A stretch of DNA of 64,000 nt from Dyadobacter fermentans (GTDB lineage: Bacteria > Bacteroidota > Bacteroidia > Cytophagales > Spirosomataceae): contig NZ_JAHXBN010000013.1 in the NCBI RefSeq assembly GCF_019924045.1, positions 1 through 64,000 on the forward strand. The letters are read 5' to 3'. The notes below the pieces were generated by a model. The model was given only the letters and a program-made list of their open reading frames with translations. It was not told where the DNA came from and did no database searches. Position 1 is the stretch's first letter. Each line of letters opens with the position of its first letter. Shown in pieces: positions 27,945-36,290 of this stretch. Both the position numbers and the translations under genes were made by a program.

Positions 27945-30740
27945 ATGAGACATTTGGTTACAGCGATTTCCCTCCTTATTTTAACAACAGGCGCTTGTTT
28001 TGCGCAATTTGGCTCCATAAAGGGCTCGATCAAAGACGGCAAGAACAACGAAGCGATCATCGGGGCGACAGTTCAGTTGATCGGAACGGCTACCCCGTTC
28101 GGCTCCGTGACGGACGTAGAAGGTAACTTCGAAATCCAGAAAGTACCCGCCGGTGCCTACAAAGTACAGATCAGTTATGTATCGTACGCAACAAAAGAAA
28201 TAGACAACGTTCGTGTCGAAGCAGATAAATCGACGCTCATCACCACCGCGCTGGTTGAGGATAACAAAACCTTGCAGGAAGTGGTTGTGAAAGGACAGCG
28301 CCAGACCAATACCGAAGTATCGGTCATCACGGAAATCAAACAGGTACAGCAGATTGCCGTGGGTATTTCAGCACAGCAAATCCAGCGTACCCAAGACCGT
28401 GACGCTTCCGCGGTGATCCGCCGCGTGCCCGGCATCTCCATTTTCGACGACCGTTTTATTGTAGTTCGCGGCTTGAACGAGCGTTATAACACGGTGTTGC
28501 TCAATGATATTATCACTCCTTCTACTGAGGTAGACACTAAATCCTTTTCCTTTGATTTGATTCCTTCTTCGGCGATCGACCGGATGCTGGTTTTCAAGTC
28601 GGCCTCGGCAGACCTCCCGGGTGACGTAAGTGGTGGGGCCATTAAAATCTACACCAAAACAATCCCCGACGGCAACAGCTTGTCGGTGAACTTCTCGACA
28701 GGTTACCGCGCAGGAACTACTTTCAGCTCGGCTACGAGCCACAAGGGCGGTGCACTGGAATTCCTGGGTATCGAGAATGGTACACGTACATTGCCCGACA
28801 ATTTCCCGAACAGAAGAGGGGTGATCCTGAATGCGCAGTCTCCGACCATCATCCAGAAATTTCAGGACCTGCCGGATTACTACGCTCCGAAGCAGATCAA
28901 CGTATCACCGGATTGGAGAGCGGGTGTCAATTTCAGCCGCAGGTTCTACGTCCGCGATATGGAAGTTACCAACACTTCTTATATCAACTATTCTTTCTCA
29001 CGTATAAACAATACCGTTACTCAGAGCCGATACAATTTCTCGGGACAGAAAATCGAGGGTTTCAACGATCAGTTCTTGCAGGAGAATGCACGTTTGGGGA
29101 TCATGTCGAACTGGGCATTTATCCTCAATCCTAAAAACAAAATCGAATTCCGTAACCTGTTCAACCAGATGGGTAACAAGGAAACGGTTGTGCGCGGCGG
29201 TGGAAACCTTGAAAACAACCTGGATTACAGTAACGGCGCATTCCGTTACGAAGCCAGAAGTATCTACTCAGGCCAGTTGAGCGGTACACACGAGCTGACG
29301 GCGAAATCGAAACTCCGCTGGATCGCCGGTGCAGGTTATACTTACCGTAACGAGCCTGATTTCAGAAGATTTACATCGACCCGCCAGACCGGTACCAACC
29401 AGCCGTTCCAGATCAACCTGCAACAATTTGAATCTCCAACCTTGCAGCAGGCAGCACGCTTTTACTCACGCCTCGGAGAGATCGTAGGCACGGGAACCGT
29501 TTCTTACGAGCAGCTGATCGGCTCGAAAAAGGATGAGGCGGAGCAACAGGCGAAACTGAACGTAGGTACTTATGTCGAATACAAAGACCGTAAATATTCT
29601 GCCCGCTGGTTTGGTATCGTAAACCCGAACCGCGTAGGTGACGAAATCCTGACGCAGACTCCGGAGCAGTTCTTCCAGAATTCGAACCTGGCTTCCGATA
29701 AAGTATACTATACCGAAGGGACCAACTTTGATGATAAATACGCGGCACAAAACCTGCTCGCAGCCGGCTACGCATCGTTCTACTGGCCCATCACTGAGCA
29801 TTTGAATGCAACCGTGGGTTTCCGCGGCGAATACAACCGCCAGCAATTGCAAGGTTACGAGCGTGGAGGCGGTATCGAGGTAAATGTTGACCGCCCGGTT
29901 TTCACTCCGCTACCTTCTGTTAACCTGACTTACAAATTCAACGACCGGCATGCGGTAAGAGCGGCATACAGCACGACCGTCAACAGACCGGAGTTCCGCG
30001 AGCTTTCACCAAGCACCTACTACGACTTCAACTTCGACGTGTCGCGTAAAGGAAACCCGAACCTGGTGAATGCGACGATTCAGAACTACGACTTGCGTTA
30101 CGAGTTCTACCCAAGCAAAAGCGAGCTGATTACCCTGTCGTTGTTCAACAAGACATTCAAAGATCCTATCGAAGCAGCGATCTTCTACAATGGTAGCACC
30201 GTGGCGTTTACAGTAGCCAATGCTAAAACGGCTTATGCAAGAGGGGTTGAACTGGAAGTTCGTAAAGCATTGTCGAACCCTGATAACGCCACTTTTCTGA
30301 GCAAAATGCTCGTGACATTGAATGCATCGCTCATCACCAGTAACGTAAAAACGAACGTAACCACCGGCAGCTCGGACCGTTACCTGCAGGGGCAATCACC
30401 TTACCTGATCAACGCCGGTTTGTTCTACAACGACGACGAGCGCGGCTTCCAGGTGAATGCGCTGTACAATGTAATAGGCAAGCGGATATTCATCATCGGC
30501 GACAATCAGATCAGTGCCAATATCTTCGAGATGTCGCGTAACGTGATCGACCTGAACATTATCAAAACCATCGGCAAGCGCCTCGAAATCCGTGCAAGCA
30601 TCCAGGATCTGCTCAACCAGCCATTCCGCTTGTACCAGGATACCAACCATGATAACAAAATCGACACTAAAACAGACGGTTTGTATCAGAGATACCGCAG
30701 AGGAACTTACTCGATGATTGGCTTGCGCTACACACTTTGA
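27945..30740 (+). CDS. TonB-dependent outer-membrane receptor with CarboxypepD-regulatory-like domain
   Basis: A 931-residue outer-membrane active transporter driven by TonB-ExbBD. Residues 1-21 are the signal peptide. About 24-105 are a carboxypeptidase-regulatory-like domain (GSIKGSIKDGKNNEAIIGAT, GSVTDVEGNFEIQKVPAG). The plug (about 125-235) includes DRDASAVIRRVPGISIFDDR, then FIVVRGLNERYNTVLLNDII, then SSAIDRMLVFKSASADLPGD, a layout shared with receptors that use RGL-ERY plugs. The remainder is a barrel ending RGTYSMIGLRYTL. It is not of the SusC type. A beta-helix lipoprotein gene follows after 40 bp and is probably its surface partner. Ligand unknown. Confidence 0.93.
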   Translation: MRHLVTAISLLILTTGACFAQFGSIKGSIKDGKNNEAIIGATVQLIGTATPFGSVTDVEGNFEIQKVPAGAYKVQISYVSYATKEIDNVRVEADKSTLITTALVEDNKTLQEVVVKGQRQTNTEVSVITEIKQVQQIAVGISAQQIQRTQDRDASAVIRRVPGISIFDDRFIVVRGLNERYNTVLLNDIITPSTEVDTKSFSFDLIPSSAIDRMLVFKSASADLPGDVSGGAIKIYTKTIPDGNSLSVNFSTGYRAGTTFSSATSHKGGALEFLGIENGTRTLPDNFPNRRGVILNAQSPTIIQKFQDLPDYYAPKQINVSPDWRAGVNFSRRFYVRDMEVTNTSYINYSFSRINNTVTQSRYNFSGQKIEGFNDQFLQENARLGIMSNWAFILNPKNKIEFRNLFNQMGNKETVVRGGGNLENNLDYSNGAFRYEARSIYSGQLSGTHELTAKSKLRWIAGAGYTYRNEPDFRRFTSTRQTGTNQPFQINLQQFESPTLQQAARFYSRLGEIVGTGTVSYEQLIGSKKDEAEQQAKLNVGTYVEYKDRKYSARWFGIVNPNRVGDEILTQTPEQFFQNSNLASDKVYYTEGTNFDDKYAAQNLLAAGYASFYWPITEHLNATVGFRGEYNRQQLQGYERGGGIEVNVDRPVFTPLPSVNLTYKFNDRHAVRAAYSTTVNRPEFRELSPSTYYDFNFDVSRKGNPNLVNATIQNYDLRYEFYPSKSELITLSLFNKTFKDPIEAAIFYNGSTVAFTVANAKTAYARGVELEVRKALSNPDNATFLSKMLVTLNASLITSNVKTNVTTGSSDRYLQGQSPYLINAGLFYNDDERGFQVNALYNVIGKRIFIIGDNQISANIFEMSRNVIDLNIIKTIGKRLEIRASIQDLLNQPFRLYQDTNHDNKIDTKTDGLYQRYRRGTYSMIGLRYTL

Positions 30741-30780
30741 TCATAAAAATTAAAAACAAATCAATTAAACATCCTGTTAA

Positions 30781-32112
30781 ATGAAAAAGTTAGCAACTTG
30801 GTTATTGGCAATGTCGGTATTATCCGCATCGTTCGTAGTTGTGTCGTGTAAAACTGATGATGATGGTGAAGATCCGGGCCCAACGGCTCCAGTGGGCGAA
30901 ACAATTACCGTAAAAGGAACGATTTCGGCTTCGACAACCTGGAAAGCTGCAAACAAATATATTCTCGAAGGTTTCGTATACGTTGACAACGGTGCTGTGC
31001 TGACGATCGAGCCGGGAACGATCATCAAAGGCGATAAACTGACAAAGGGTACCCTCATCATCAAGCCGGGTGCGAAAATCATGGCGGAAGGTAGCGCTAC
31101 CAAGCCTATCGTATTTACTTCTTCTTCTGCCAAAGGCTCACGTAACTATGGCGACTGGGGTGGTATCATCCTCCTCGGAAAAGCACCGGTGAACAAAACT
31201 CCGGCCACGATCGAGGGAGAGAACGTATCCACTTTCGGGGGAACGGATGCGGCCGACAACTCAGGTACTTTGAAGTATGTTCGTATCGAGTTCGCAGGTA
31301 TCGCTTTTGAAACCGATAAAGAGATCAACGGTCTTACTTTCGGCGGCGTAGGTTCCGGAACTACTATCGATTACGTACAGGTTTCATACAGCGGTGATGA
31401 TGCTTACGAGTGGTTCGGTGGAAGTGTGAATGCAAAACACCTGATCTCTTACCGTACACTGGACGACGATTTCGATACAGACTGGGGTTTCAGCGGGAAC
31501 GTACAGTATGCAATGGCTCTGAGAGATCCGGCTGTTGCTGACCAATGCTCTTGCTCGGATTCAAATGGTTTCGAATCTGACAACGACGCTTCCGGATCAG
31601 GTGCTTCACCTAAAACAAGTGCTAAATTCAGCAACGTAAGTATCTTCATCGGTCCTGGAAGCCCGAATGCAAAATATCGCTCAGCGTTCCGTATCCGCAG
31701 AAACTCAGCTGTTAGCATTTACAACTCGGTAGTTTCAGGTGCTTATCCTAAGGGTGGTCTGGAACTGGAAGGTGACTCTACACAAGCTAACTTCAAGGCA
31801 GGTCGTTCGGATTACCGCGGATTGGTGTTGACAGGAATGACAAAGGCAATCGTATCGGGTGATACAACTTTACTGAAAGATGCAGCCCGCAAAAACACTT
31901 TCGGCGCAGACATCGCTACTTTGAAACTGGATGCGGCATACAACACGCTTGGCGCAGGTTTGAAAGTACTTCCACAGGCAGGCTCTCCTTTGCTGACAGG
32001 CGGTGTTACGTTGCCGGCAGGATTTGAAGCTAACGCTTACATCGGAGCTTTCGGTACCACAGACTGGACAACCGGCTGGACTAACTTCGATCCACAAAAT
32101 ACAGAGTACTAA
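30781..32112 (+). CDS. Beta-helix-like surface lipoprotein paired with the TonB receptor
   Basis: A 443-residue lipoprotein. The signal peptide ends VVVSC (C23) and is followed by KTDDDGED, an acidic stretch like the export tag that sends Bacteroidota lipoproteins to the surface. The mature part has short repeated strands and turns typical of a right-handed beta helix: YILEGFVYVDNGAVLTIEPG, TLIIKPGAKIMAEGSATKPI, DWGGIILLGKAPVNK, GTLKYVRIEFAGIAFETDKE, GTTIDYVQVSYSGDDAYEWF. D/E-rich turns (DDDFDTDWGFSG, SNGFESDNDASGSG) suggest metal binding. It forms an operon with the preceding receptor and may pass it a ligand, as SusD does for SusC, though it is unrelated to SusD. A terminator follows. Confidence 0.85.
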   Translation: MKKLATWLLAMSVLSASFVVVSCKTDDDGEDPGPTAPVGETITVKGTISASTTWKAANKYILEGFVYVDNGAVLTIEPGTIIKGDKLTKGTLIIKPGAKIMAEGSATKPIVFTSSSAKGSRNYGDWGGIILLGKAPVNKTPATIEGENVSTFGGTDAADNSGTLKYVRIEFAGIAFETDKEINGLTFGGVGSGTTIDYVQVSYSGDDAYEWFGGSVNAKHLISYRTLDDDFDTDWGFSGNVQYAMALRDPAVADQCSCSDSNGFESDNDASGSGASPKTSAKFSNVSIFIGPGSPNAKYRSAFRIRRNSAVSIYNSVVSGAYPKGGLELEGDSTQANFKAGRSDYRGLVLTGMTKAIVSGDTTLLKDAARKNTFGADIATLKLDAAYNTLGAGLKVLPQAGSPLLTGGVTLPAGFEANAYIGAFGTTDWTTGWTNFDPQNTEY

Positions 32113-32140
32113 GATCTTATATAATTGGTGTCAGAATTTC

Positions 32141-32174
32141 AAAAAAGCCGGGGGCGTTGCTCCCGGCCTTTTTT
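32141..32174. terminator. Bidirectional terminator
   Basis: AAAAAAGCCGGG and CCCGGCCTTTTTT flank a short GC-rich loop, with an A run on the left and a T run on the right. It lies between the plus-strand beta-helix lipoprotein gene and the minus-strand RhiA-like gene. Confidence 0.8.
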
Positions 32175-32194
32175 GTGGCTGGCATCCGGGCGAT

Positions 32195-32806
32195 TTAATC
32201 CAATCCCTGCGTGATCGTCCAGGTATGGTCCGGATTCAGCGTAGCGTTCATCGAAAAAATGCCGTAGGGGAATTCAATCTTCACAGCATTGATTTCCGCA
32301 GGATCCAGTACCTGGCCTTGCTTCACCTCCATGAACGTTACCCAGTAGTCGAAACGGGGAGAAAACCGGAAATACATATTGGGTTGCGCCTGTACGGCAA
32401 ACGCTACTGCGCCCGACATGCCGATACCCACACTGGCCTGGTTAATGGCAGTGGTATAGTCGGACATGATGTTCAGCGAACCCTGCGGATACGCATTTTT
32501 CTTGTTGACAAATTTGTAATTACCGTCTTCCTTGGTAAGCGTTATGTCATTATTCTCCGTCAAACTGGTAGGAGAATTCTCGCCCGCATTAAAAACAACC
32601 CCGGGCTTTAAAGCGCCGGTCTTGCCCCAGAAGAAATAGAGCTCCATATTCCAGGAAATGGCCAACTGCGAATGCGGACCAGCTTTTTCCACGCGCCACG
32701 CAAGCGGAAAAACATCCGGGTTCGGGCTGTTATGATTTTGCTGGAAAACGCAAAAGCTCCCGGATGAATCGGAATTGTTGACAAAATTGATTGTGAAGGT
32801 AGGCAT
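32195..32806 (-). CDS. RhiA-like protein of unknown function
   Basis: A 203-residue protein without signal peptide or membrane segment. The N-terminal half (FTINFVNNSDSSGSFCVFQQ, PLAWRVEKAGPHSQLAISWN, LYFFWGKTGALKPGVVFNAG) resembles, from memory, RhiA, a rhizosphere-expressed protein of Rhizobium leguminosarum whose biochemical role is unclear. The C-terminal half (ATLNPDHTWTITQGLD at the end) is predicted beta-rich, and a sandwich fold seems likely. It is a single-gene unit facing a bidirectional terminator, with a 324-base upstream region holding an inverted repeat. The RhiA link needs a profile search (RhiA against this protein) to be certain. Confidence 0.75.
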   Translation of the reverse strand: MPTFTINFVNNSDSSGSFCVFQQNHNSPNPDVFPLAWRVEKAGPHSQLAISWNMELYFFWGKTGALKPGVVFNAGENSPTSLTENNDITLTKEDGNYKFVNKKNAYPQGSLNIMSDYTTAINQASVGIGMSGAVAFAVQAQPNMYFRFSPRFDYWVTFMEVKQGQVLDPAEINAVKIEFPYGIFSMNATLNPDHTWTITQGLD

Positions 32807-33130
32807 AAGTAACTGAGAGGTTTAAGGTTAATTCAAAAGCATAAAGTAACCTGCCTGTCAATCTACTTCTACTTCCTATTAAGCGGGTAAGTAGAAGGTT
32901 CTACGTTACGAGGTCGTTTTTTAAACCCGTGTATATTTATCAATTAAACGGTTAACTGATTTGTTGTCAATAATTTGTGATTTGGGTGGGTGGCATAGTT
33001 CGCGCCTTTCCCACAAGTGCCCCGGCAGCCATAGGCATAAAGTCATCTCAAAGTTGTTTCTTTGCAGCAAAAAGCTCCCCGGGTAAACCATCCTATTTTA
33101 TGTTTCTGGCGGGTGATAAAAATCGCATGC
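32807..33130. other. Divergent intergenic region with a 9-bp inverted repeat
   Basis: No gene is seen. CTTCTACTT (32866-32874) and AAGTAGAAG (32889-32897) form a perfect inverted repeat with a 14-base spacer, about 60 bases upstream of the RhiA-like gene. It could be an operator for that gene or a leader hairpin. TAATTTG near 32969 is a near match to a plus-strand -7 element. Confidence 0.4.
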
Positions 33131-34147
33131 ATGAATCAAATTGACGTTTGTATTAATTACTACGGAAAGCCGTACCACACTGCCGTAACCCTGCTGACAC
33201 TTTGGAAACACTCTTCCAGACACATTCATAAGATTTACCTGGTCATTGAGAAAATACAGCCGTATTACCAATACGATGCAATTCCATTGTTAAAGTATTT
33301 TCTCAGAGACTTGCCGATCGAGTACGTCTATCCCCAATACTTTTACTATTCCGGTAATCCCGAGGAGTCGTGGCTTTCTGATCCCGAAAAGCGGTATGGC
33401 CTCAAATACCAGTACGCGCTCGAAAAGTCCGACAAGGAGTTTTTGTTTATGTCCCACAACGATTGTCTTTACGAAGATGATTTGCTGGGGAAAATGCTGA
33501 CGAGGGTGAAAGAGGAGCCAGCTGCTGCCTCAAAGAATGGCGCTGGAACCGTTGCGGGCATAGGGCTGGTGGGGCAATGTTGGAATTGCCCTGCATTTTC
33601 TGCCAAACTCTGCGATGGCAGCCGCTTCGAAACCTTCGTGCCCACCAAAGGAGAACTGAAAGAACTGGTAGATGCCCACAATCCGCCGCGCGCGCACATA
33701 CATTATAAACTCATCGACCGGGAAATTATTCACCCGCTGCCTGAATGCCGGCTGAACGAATATGCCTGTCTTATCAATGTGCCGGTTTACCGGAAAAACG
33801 TAGTTCCGACCGGGGACATCCTGCCTTTTGGCGGAAGCTGGCACGGCACCGACTGGGGCGCAATCTGGTTCCATTCGCTGTTCAACCGGGGCTACAAGTT
33901 TATCAATTTCCCTTTCGAGCCGCACATGCAGCACGCCCCGTTCTCGAACAACGGAAGCGGGCACCGCGCGGATACCGAGTTTGATTTATATAAAAACACG
34001 GAGGAAGGTGCTAAAACCTATCTACTGTCCCACAACCTGATTCCGAAAGATATTCCTTTTACACTGAAATTGGAGCGTCAAGCCATCAGAACCAAACATC
34101 AGATCAGAAACTTATTGATCAAATTGAAGGTGAAATTGGTCGGTTAA
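33131..34147 (+). CDS. Putative glycosyltransferase-like protein
   Basis: A 338-residue cytosolic protein from the ATG at 33131; a TTG 23 codons earlier is in frame but adds an unlikely Cys/Trp-containing leader. The N-terminus (MNQIDVCINYYGKPYHTAVT, then LLTLWKHSSRHIHKIYLVIE) fits the opening strand, helix and second strand of a GT-A nucleotide-binding fold. EKSDKEFLFMSHNDCLYEDD contains a DxD-like acidic pair. Later motifs are GGSWHGTDWGAIWFHSLFNR and FPFEPHMQHAPFSNNGSGHR. No exact family is recognised. It converges on the next gene, and the two stops overlap by 36 bp. Confidence 0.65.
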   Translation: MNQIDVCINYYGKPYHTAVTLLTLWKHSSRHIHKIYLVIEKIQPYYQYDAIPLLKYFLRDLPIEYVYPQYFYYSGNPEESWLSDPEKRYGLKYQYALEKSDKEFLFMSHNDCLYEDDLLGKMLTRVKEEPAAASKNGAGTVAGIGLVGQCWNCPAFSAKLCDGSRFETFVPTKGELKELVDAHNPPRAHIHYKLIDREIIHPLPECRLNEYACLINVPVYRKNVVPTGDILPFGGSWHGTDWGAIWFHSLFNRGYKFINFPFEPHMQHAPFSNNGSGHRADTEFDLYKNTEEGAKTYLLSHNLIPKDIPFTLKLERQAIRTKHQIRNLLIKLKVKLVG

Positions 34148-35425
34148 TGCGGCTACGGATGGGTACTGATCATCAGTACCCCATTGCCGCCCCGTGCTTA
34201 AATCAGTAGTCGTGGTTTCTTTCACCTGCCCCGCGTTGGGAAGGAGTGCCACGAGTATCGGAGGCGCCTCGTCCTGGTTTTGGGGTAGGGGATAGTCGAT
34301 CGGCAGCATATCCGCGAAACCCTCCCGCGCCCACGTGTCATGAATGGTGATCCCGTTCGGAGCTACCAGCCAGCCGTTTTCCGTAAATGTGCAGGAAAAG
34401 TTGGGCAGCACAATCTGCGAGTATTTGAAAGGATAGTCGGAAAACACCGATGCGCTGTTGTACAGCCGCCGTTGAAAAACCAGCACCGGATACCGTGAAT
34501 GCAGCACAAAATATCCCTTATTCTGATCAAAAAAACAGATGGAATCGGCGGTGATGGGCATGAAATTGCCGCTGGTCACCTCGCGTTCGAGCGGGATTTT
34601 GGTGAGGTAAAACTCCCGGGTGGTTTTCATCACAAACATTTCAATGCCGCCTGCTTCGAGGTCCTTCCTGGAAAGTAGGACGAGAAAATTGCGGAATGAG
34701 TCTTTAAATGCAGTTTCTCTGTTGCGGAGCTGCTTTTTCTGTTTGTCAGGATCTTCTGCAAGTAAGGATTCAAAGAATTTATAGCCTGAAAGGAAAGTTT
34801 TCTTTCCATTGGATTCAAACTTGCGCATGTGGAAGCGGATCCGGTAGCCCAGCGCGGAATTCTCGATCACGACCGGCTCGCTGCTTGTCGCAGTCACGCG
34901 CCCGCCGGCTTCGTCGAGTCCGAGCGTGATGGATTCGGGGTTCATGATTTTGCATTGCCTCGCAAATGGGGAGTCGCCGAGGAGCCCGTTTAAAAATATC
35001 CGCCATTTCCGGTTCCAGTGCTTGTCGCGTTTACCTATGACGACCACTTCACGGATCACATTGTTCAGATCGAGCTTGAACACCACGTTCGCGGTGCGCC
35101 CGGGTGTAGCCTGTAACTGTTTTACTTCTGGTTTGTAACCTACAAAAGAGGCAACGAGCTCCACTTTTTGATGCCGCGCAGGTACAGTCAGCTGAAAGTT
35201 GCCGGCTTTGTCGGTAGCAGTGCCAATGGAAGTGTTATTGATGTAAACAGCGACGGATGGCAACCGCTGGCTGTTTTCACCGTAAACGGTACCCGCGATA
35301 CGCCAAGGTTGCTCCTGCGAACGGCACGGCGTGCAAAGGCCGAGTAAAAAGAGGCAAAGCCAGCCCCATGGCAGTCCGGTACCTGACCATACACAGGTAA
35401 TTCGGTAAAATCGGTTATCGAACAT
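34112..35425 (-). CDS. Exported protein with carboxypeptidase-regulatory-like domain
   Basis: A 437-residue protein. Residues 1-37 are a signal peptide with an unusual Cys/Trp-rich core (GWLCLFLLGLCTPCRSQ). About 43-125 are a carboxypeptidase-regulatory-like domain (IAGTVYGENSQRLPSVAVYI, GTATDKAGNFQLTVPARHQK), and IREVVVIGKRD follows as in TonB-receptor N-termini, but no plug or barrel comes after. The rest (about 140-437: GYRIRFHMRKFESNGKKTFL, GIEMFVMKTTREFYLTKI, ITIHDTWAREGFADMLP) is a mixed domain seen in Bacteroidota outer-membrane or periplasmic proteins of unknown function. It is a single-gene unit whose 3' end overlaps the convergent glycosyltransferase-like gene. Confidence 0.82.
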   Translation of the reverse strand: MFDNRFYRITCVWSGTGLPWGWLCLFLLGLCTPCRSQEQPWRIAGTVYGENSQRLPSVAVYINNTSIGTATDKAGNFQLTVPARHQKVELVASFVGYKPEVKQLQATPGRTANVVFKLDLNNVIREVVVIGKRDKHWNRKWRIFLNGLLGDSPFARQCKIMNPESITLGLDEAGGRVTATSSEPVVIENSALGYRIRFHMRKFESNGKKTFLSGYKFFESLLAEDPDKQKKQLRNRETAFKDSFRNFLVLLSRKDLEAGGIEMFVMKTTREFYLTKIPLEREVTSGNFMPITADSICFFDQNKGYFVLHSRYPVLVFQRRLYNSASVFSDYPFKYSQIVLPNFSCTFTENGWLVAPNGITIHDTWAREGFADMLPIDYPLPQNQDEAPPILVALLPNAGQVKETTTTDLSTGRQWGTDDQYPSVAALTDQFHLQFDQ

Positions 35426-35573
35426 GCGCCACCGTTTGAGGATACAACTATTTGGATGTAAAATAGTAAACTTGCGTTACAACTGATAGCATCATCCAGT
35501 TGCATGATGCGTGGTTTCCGTTTTACCGGAATGCCTTGTAATTTCGCTCTCCGAAACTATAAAGAAAGAAGTA

Positions 35574-36164
35574 ATGGATTTAGGTAACGTGCTGAAACAG
35601 ATTGAGTTTATTAAAGAAATAGACAAGCTCAAATACATTCAAAGAAAAACCAAACTTTTAAACAGCGACCGGAACGAAAACGACGCCGAACACAGCTGGC
35701 ACCTGGCGGTAATGGCCGTTGTGCTGGCCGGGCATTCCAATGTGCCGGTGGATGTCCTTAAAGTCGTGAAAATGGTCCTGATCCATGACATCGTGGAGAT
35801 CGACGCGGGCGACACCTTCATTTACGACACCCAAAAAAGCCACACGAATACGGACAACGAACGGCTCGCGGCGAACCGGATTTTCGGAATGCTCCCCGAG
35901 GAGCAAGCCACCGAACTGATCGCCGTTTGGGAAGAGTTCGAAGCGGGCGAGACGAGCGAAGCCAAATTTGCCCGGTCGATGGACCGCCTGGAACCACTCC
36001 TGCAAAACAGCTCCAACAATGGCGGCACGTGGCGCGAGTTCGGGGTGAAATACGAAAAAGTGTACGAGAAGAAGAAGGTAATCAAAGAAGGTTCCGAGGC
36101 GCTGTGGGCATATGCCGAAGGCGTGATCAACGAAAGTGTAGAAAAGGGGATCCTGGAAAAGTAA
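35574..36164 (+). CDS. HD-domain hydrolase, YfbR-like 5'-nucleotidase
   Basis: A 196-residue cytosolic enzyme starting at the ATG 5 bases after an AAAGAAAG stretch. It has the metal-binding HD pattern: H in AEHSWHLAVMA, the HD pair in VLIHDIVEIDAGDTF and a later Asp in FARSMDRLEPLLQN. E. coli YfbR dephosphorylates dNMPs, and YfbR-like HD proteins of this size are usually annotated as nucleotidases or metal-dependent phosphohydrolases. It appears to stand alone between a divergent gene and a weak hairpin. The exact substrate is not readable from the sequence. Confidence 0.88.
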   Translation: MDLGNVLKQIEFIKEIDKLKYIQRKTKLLNSDRNENDAEHSWHLAVMAVVLAGHSNVPVDVLKVVKMVLIHDIVEIDAGDTFIYDTQKSHTNTDNERLAANRIFGMLPEEQATELIAVWEEFEAGETSEAKFARSMDRLEPLLQNSSNNGGTWREFGVKYEKVYEKKKVIKEGSEALWAYAEGVINESVEKGILEK

Positions 36165-36175
36165 CCGGTAGCTTG

Positions 36176-36207
36176 CAACGCGCCGGCGGGCTTCCGGCGG
36201 TGCGTTG
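36176..36207 (+). terminator. Possible terminator after the HD-domain gene
   Basis: CAACGC (36176-36181) pairs with GCGTTG (36202-36207), and the GCCGG/CCGGC core within extends the stem with small bulges. It is 12 bases after the stop codon and has no T run, so this is a weaker call. Confidence 0.4.
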
Positions 36208-36290
36208 GTCTACGTTTTCAACGGTTCGTCTACATTATTTTTCCGGGCGAAGGTATTTGGTTTCCTTTGGGTAACATCAAATGCTTTGTT

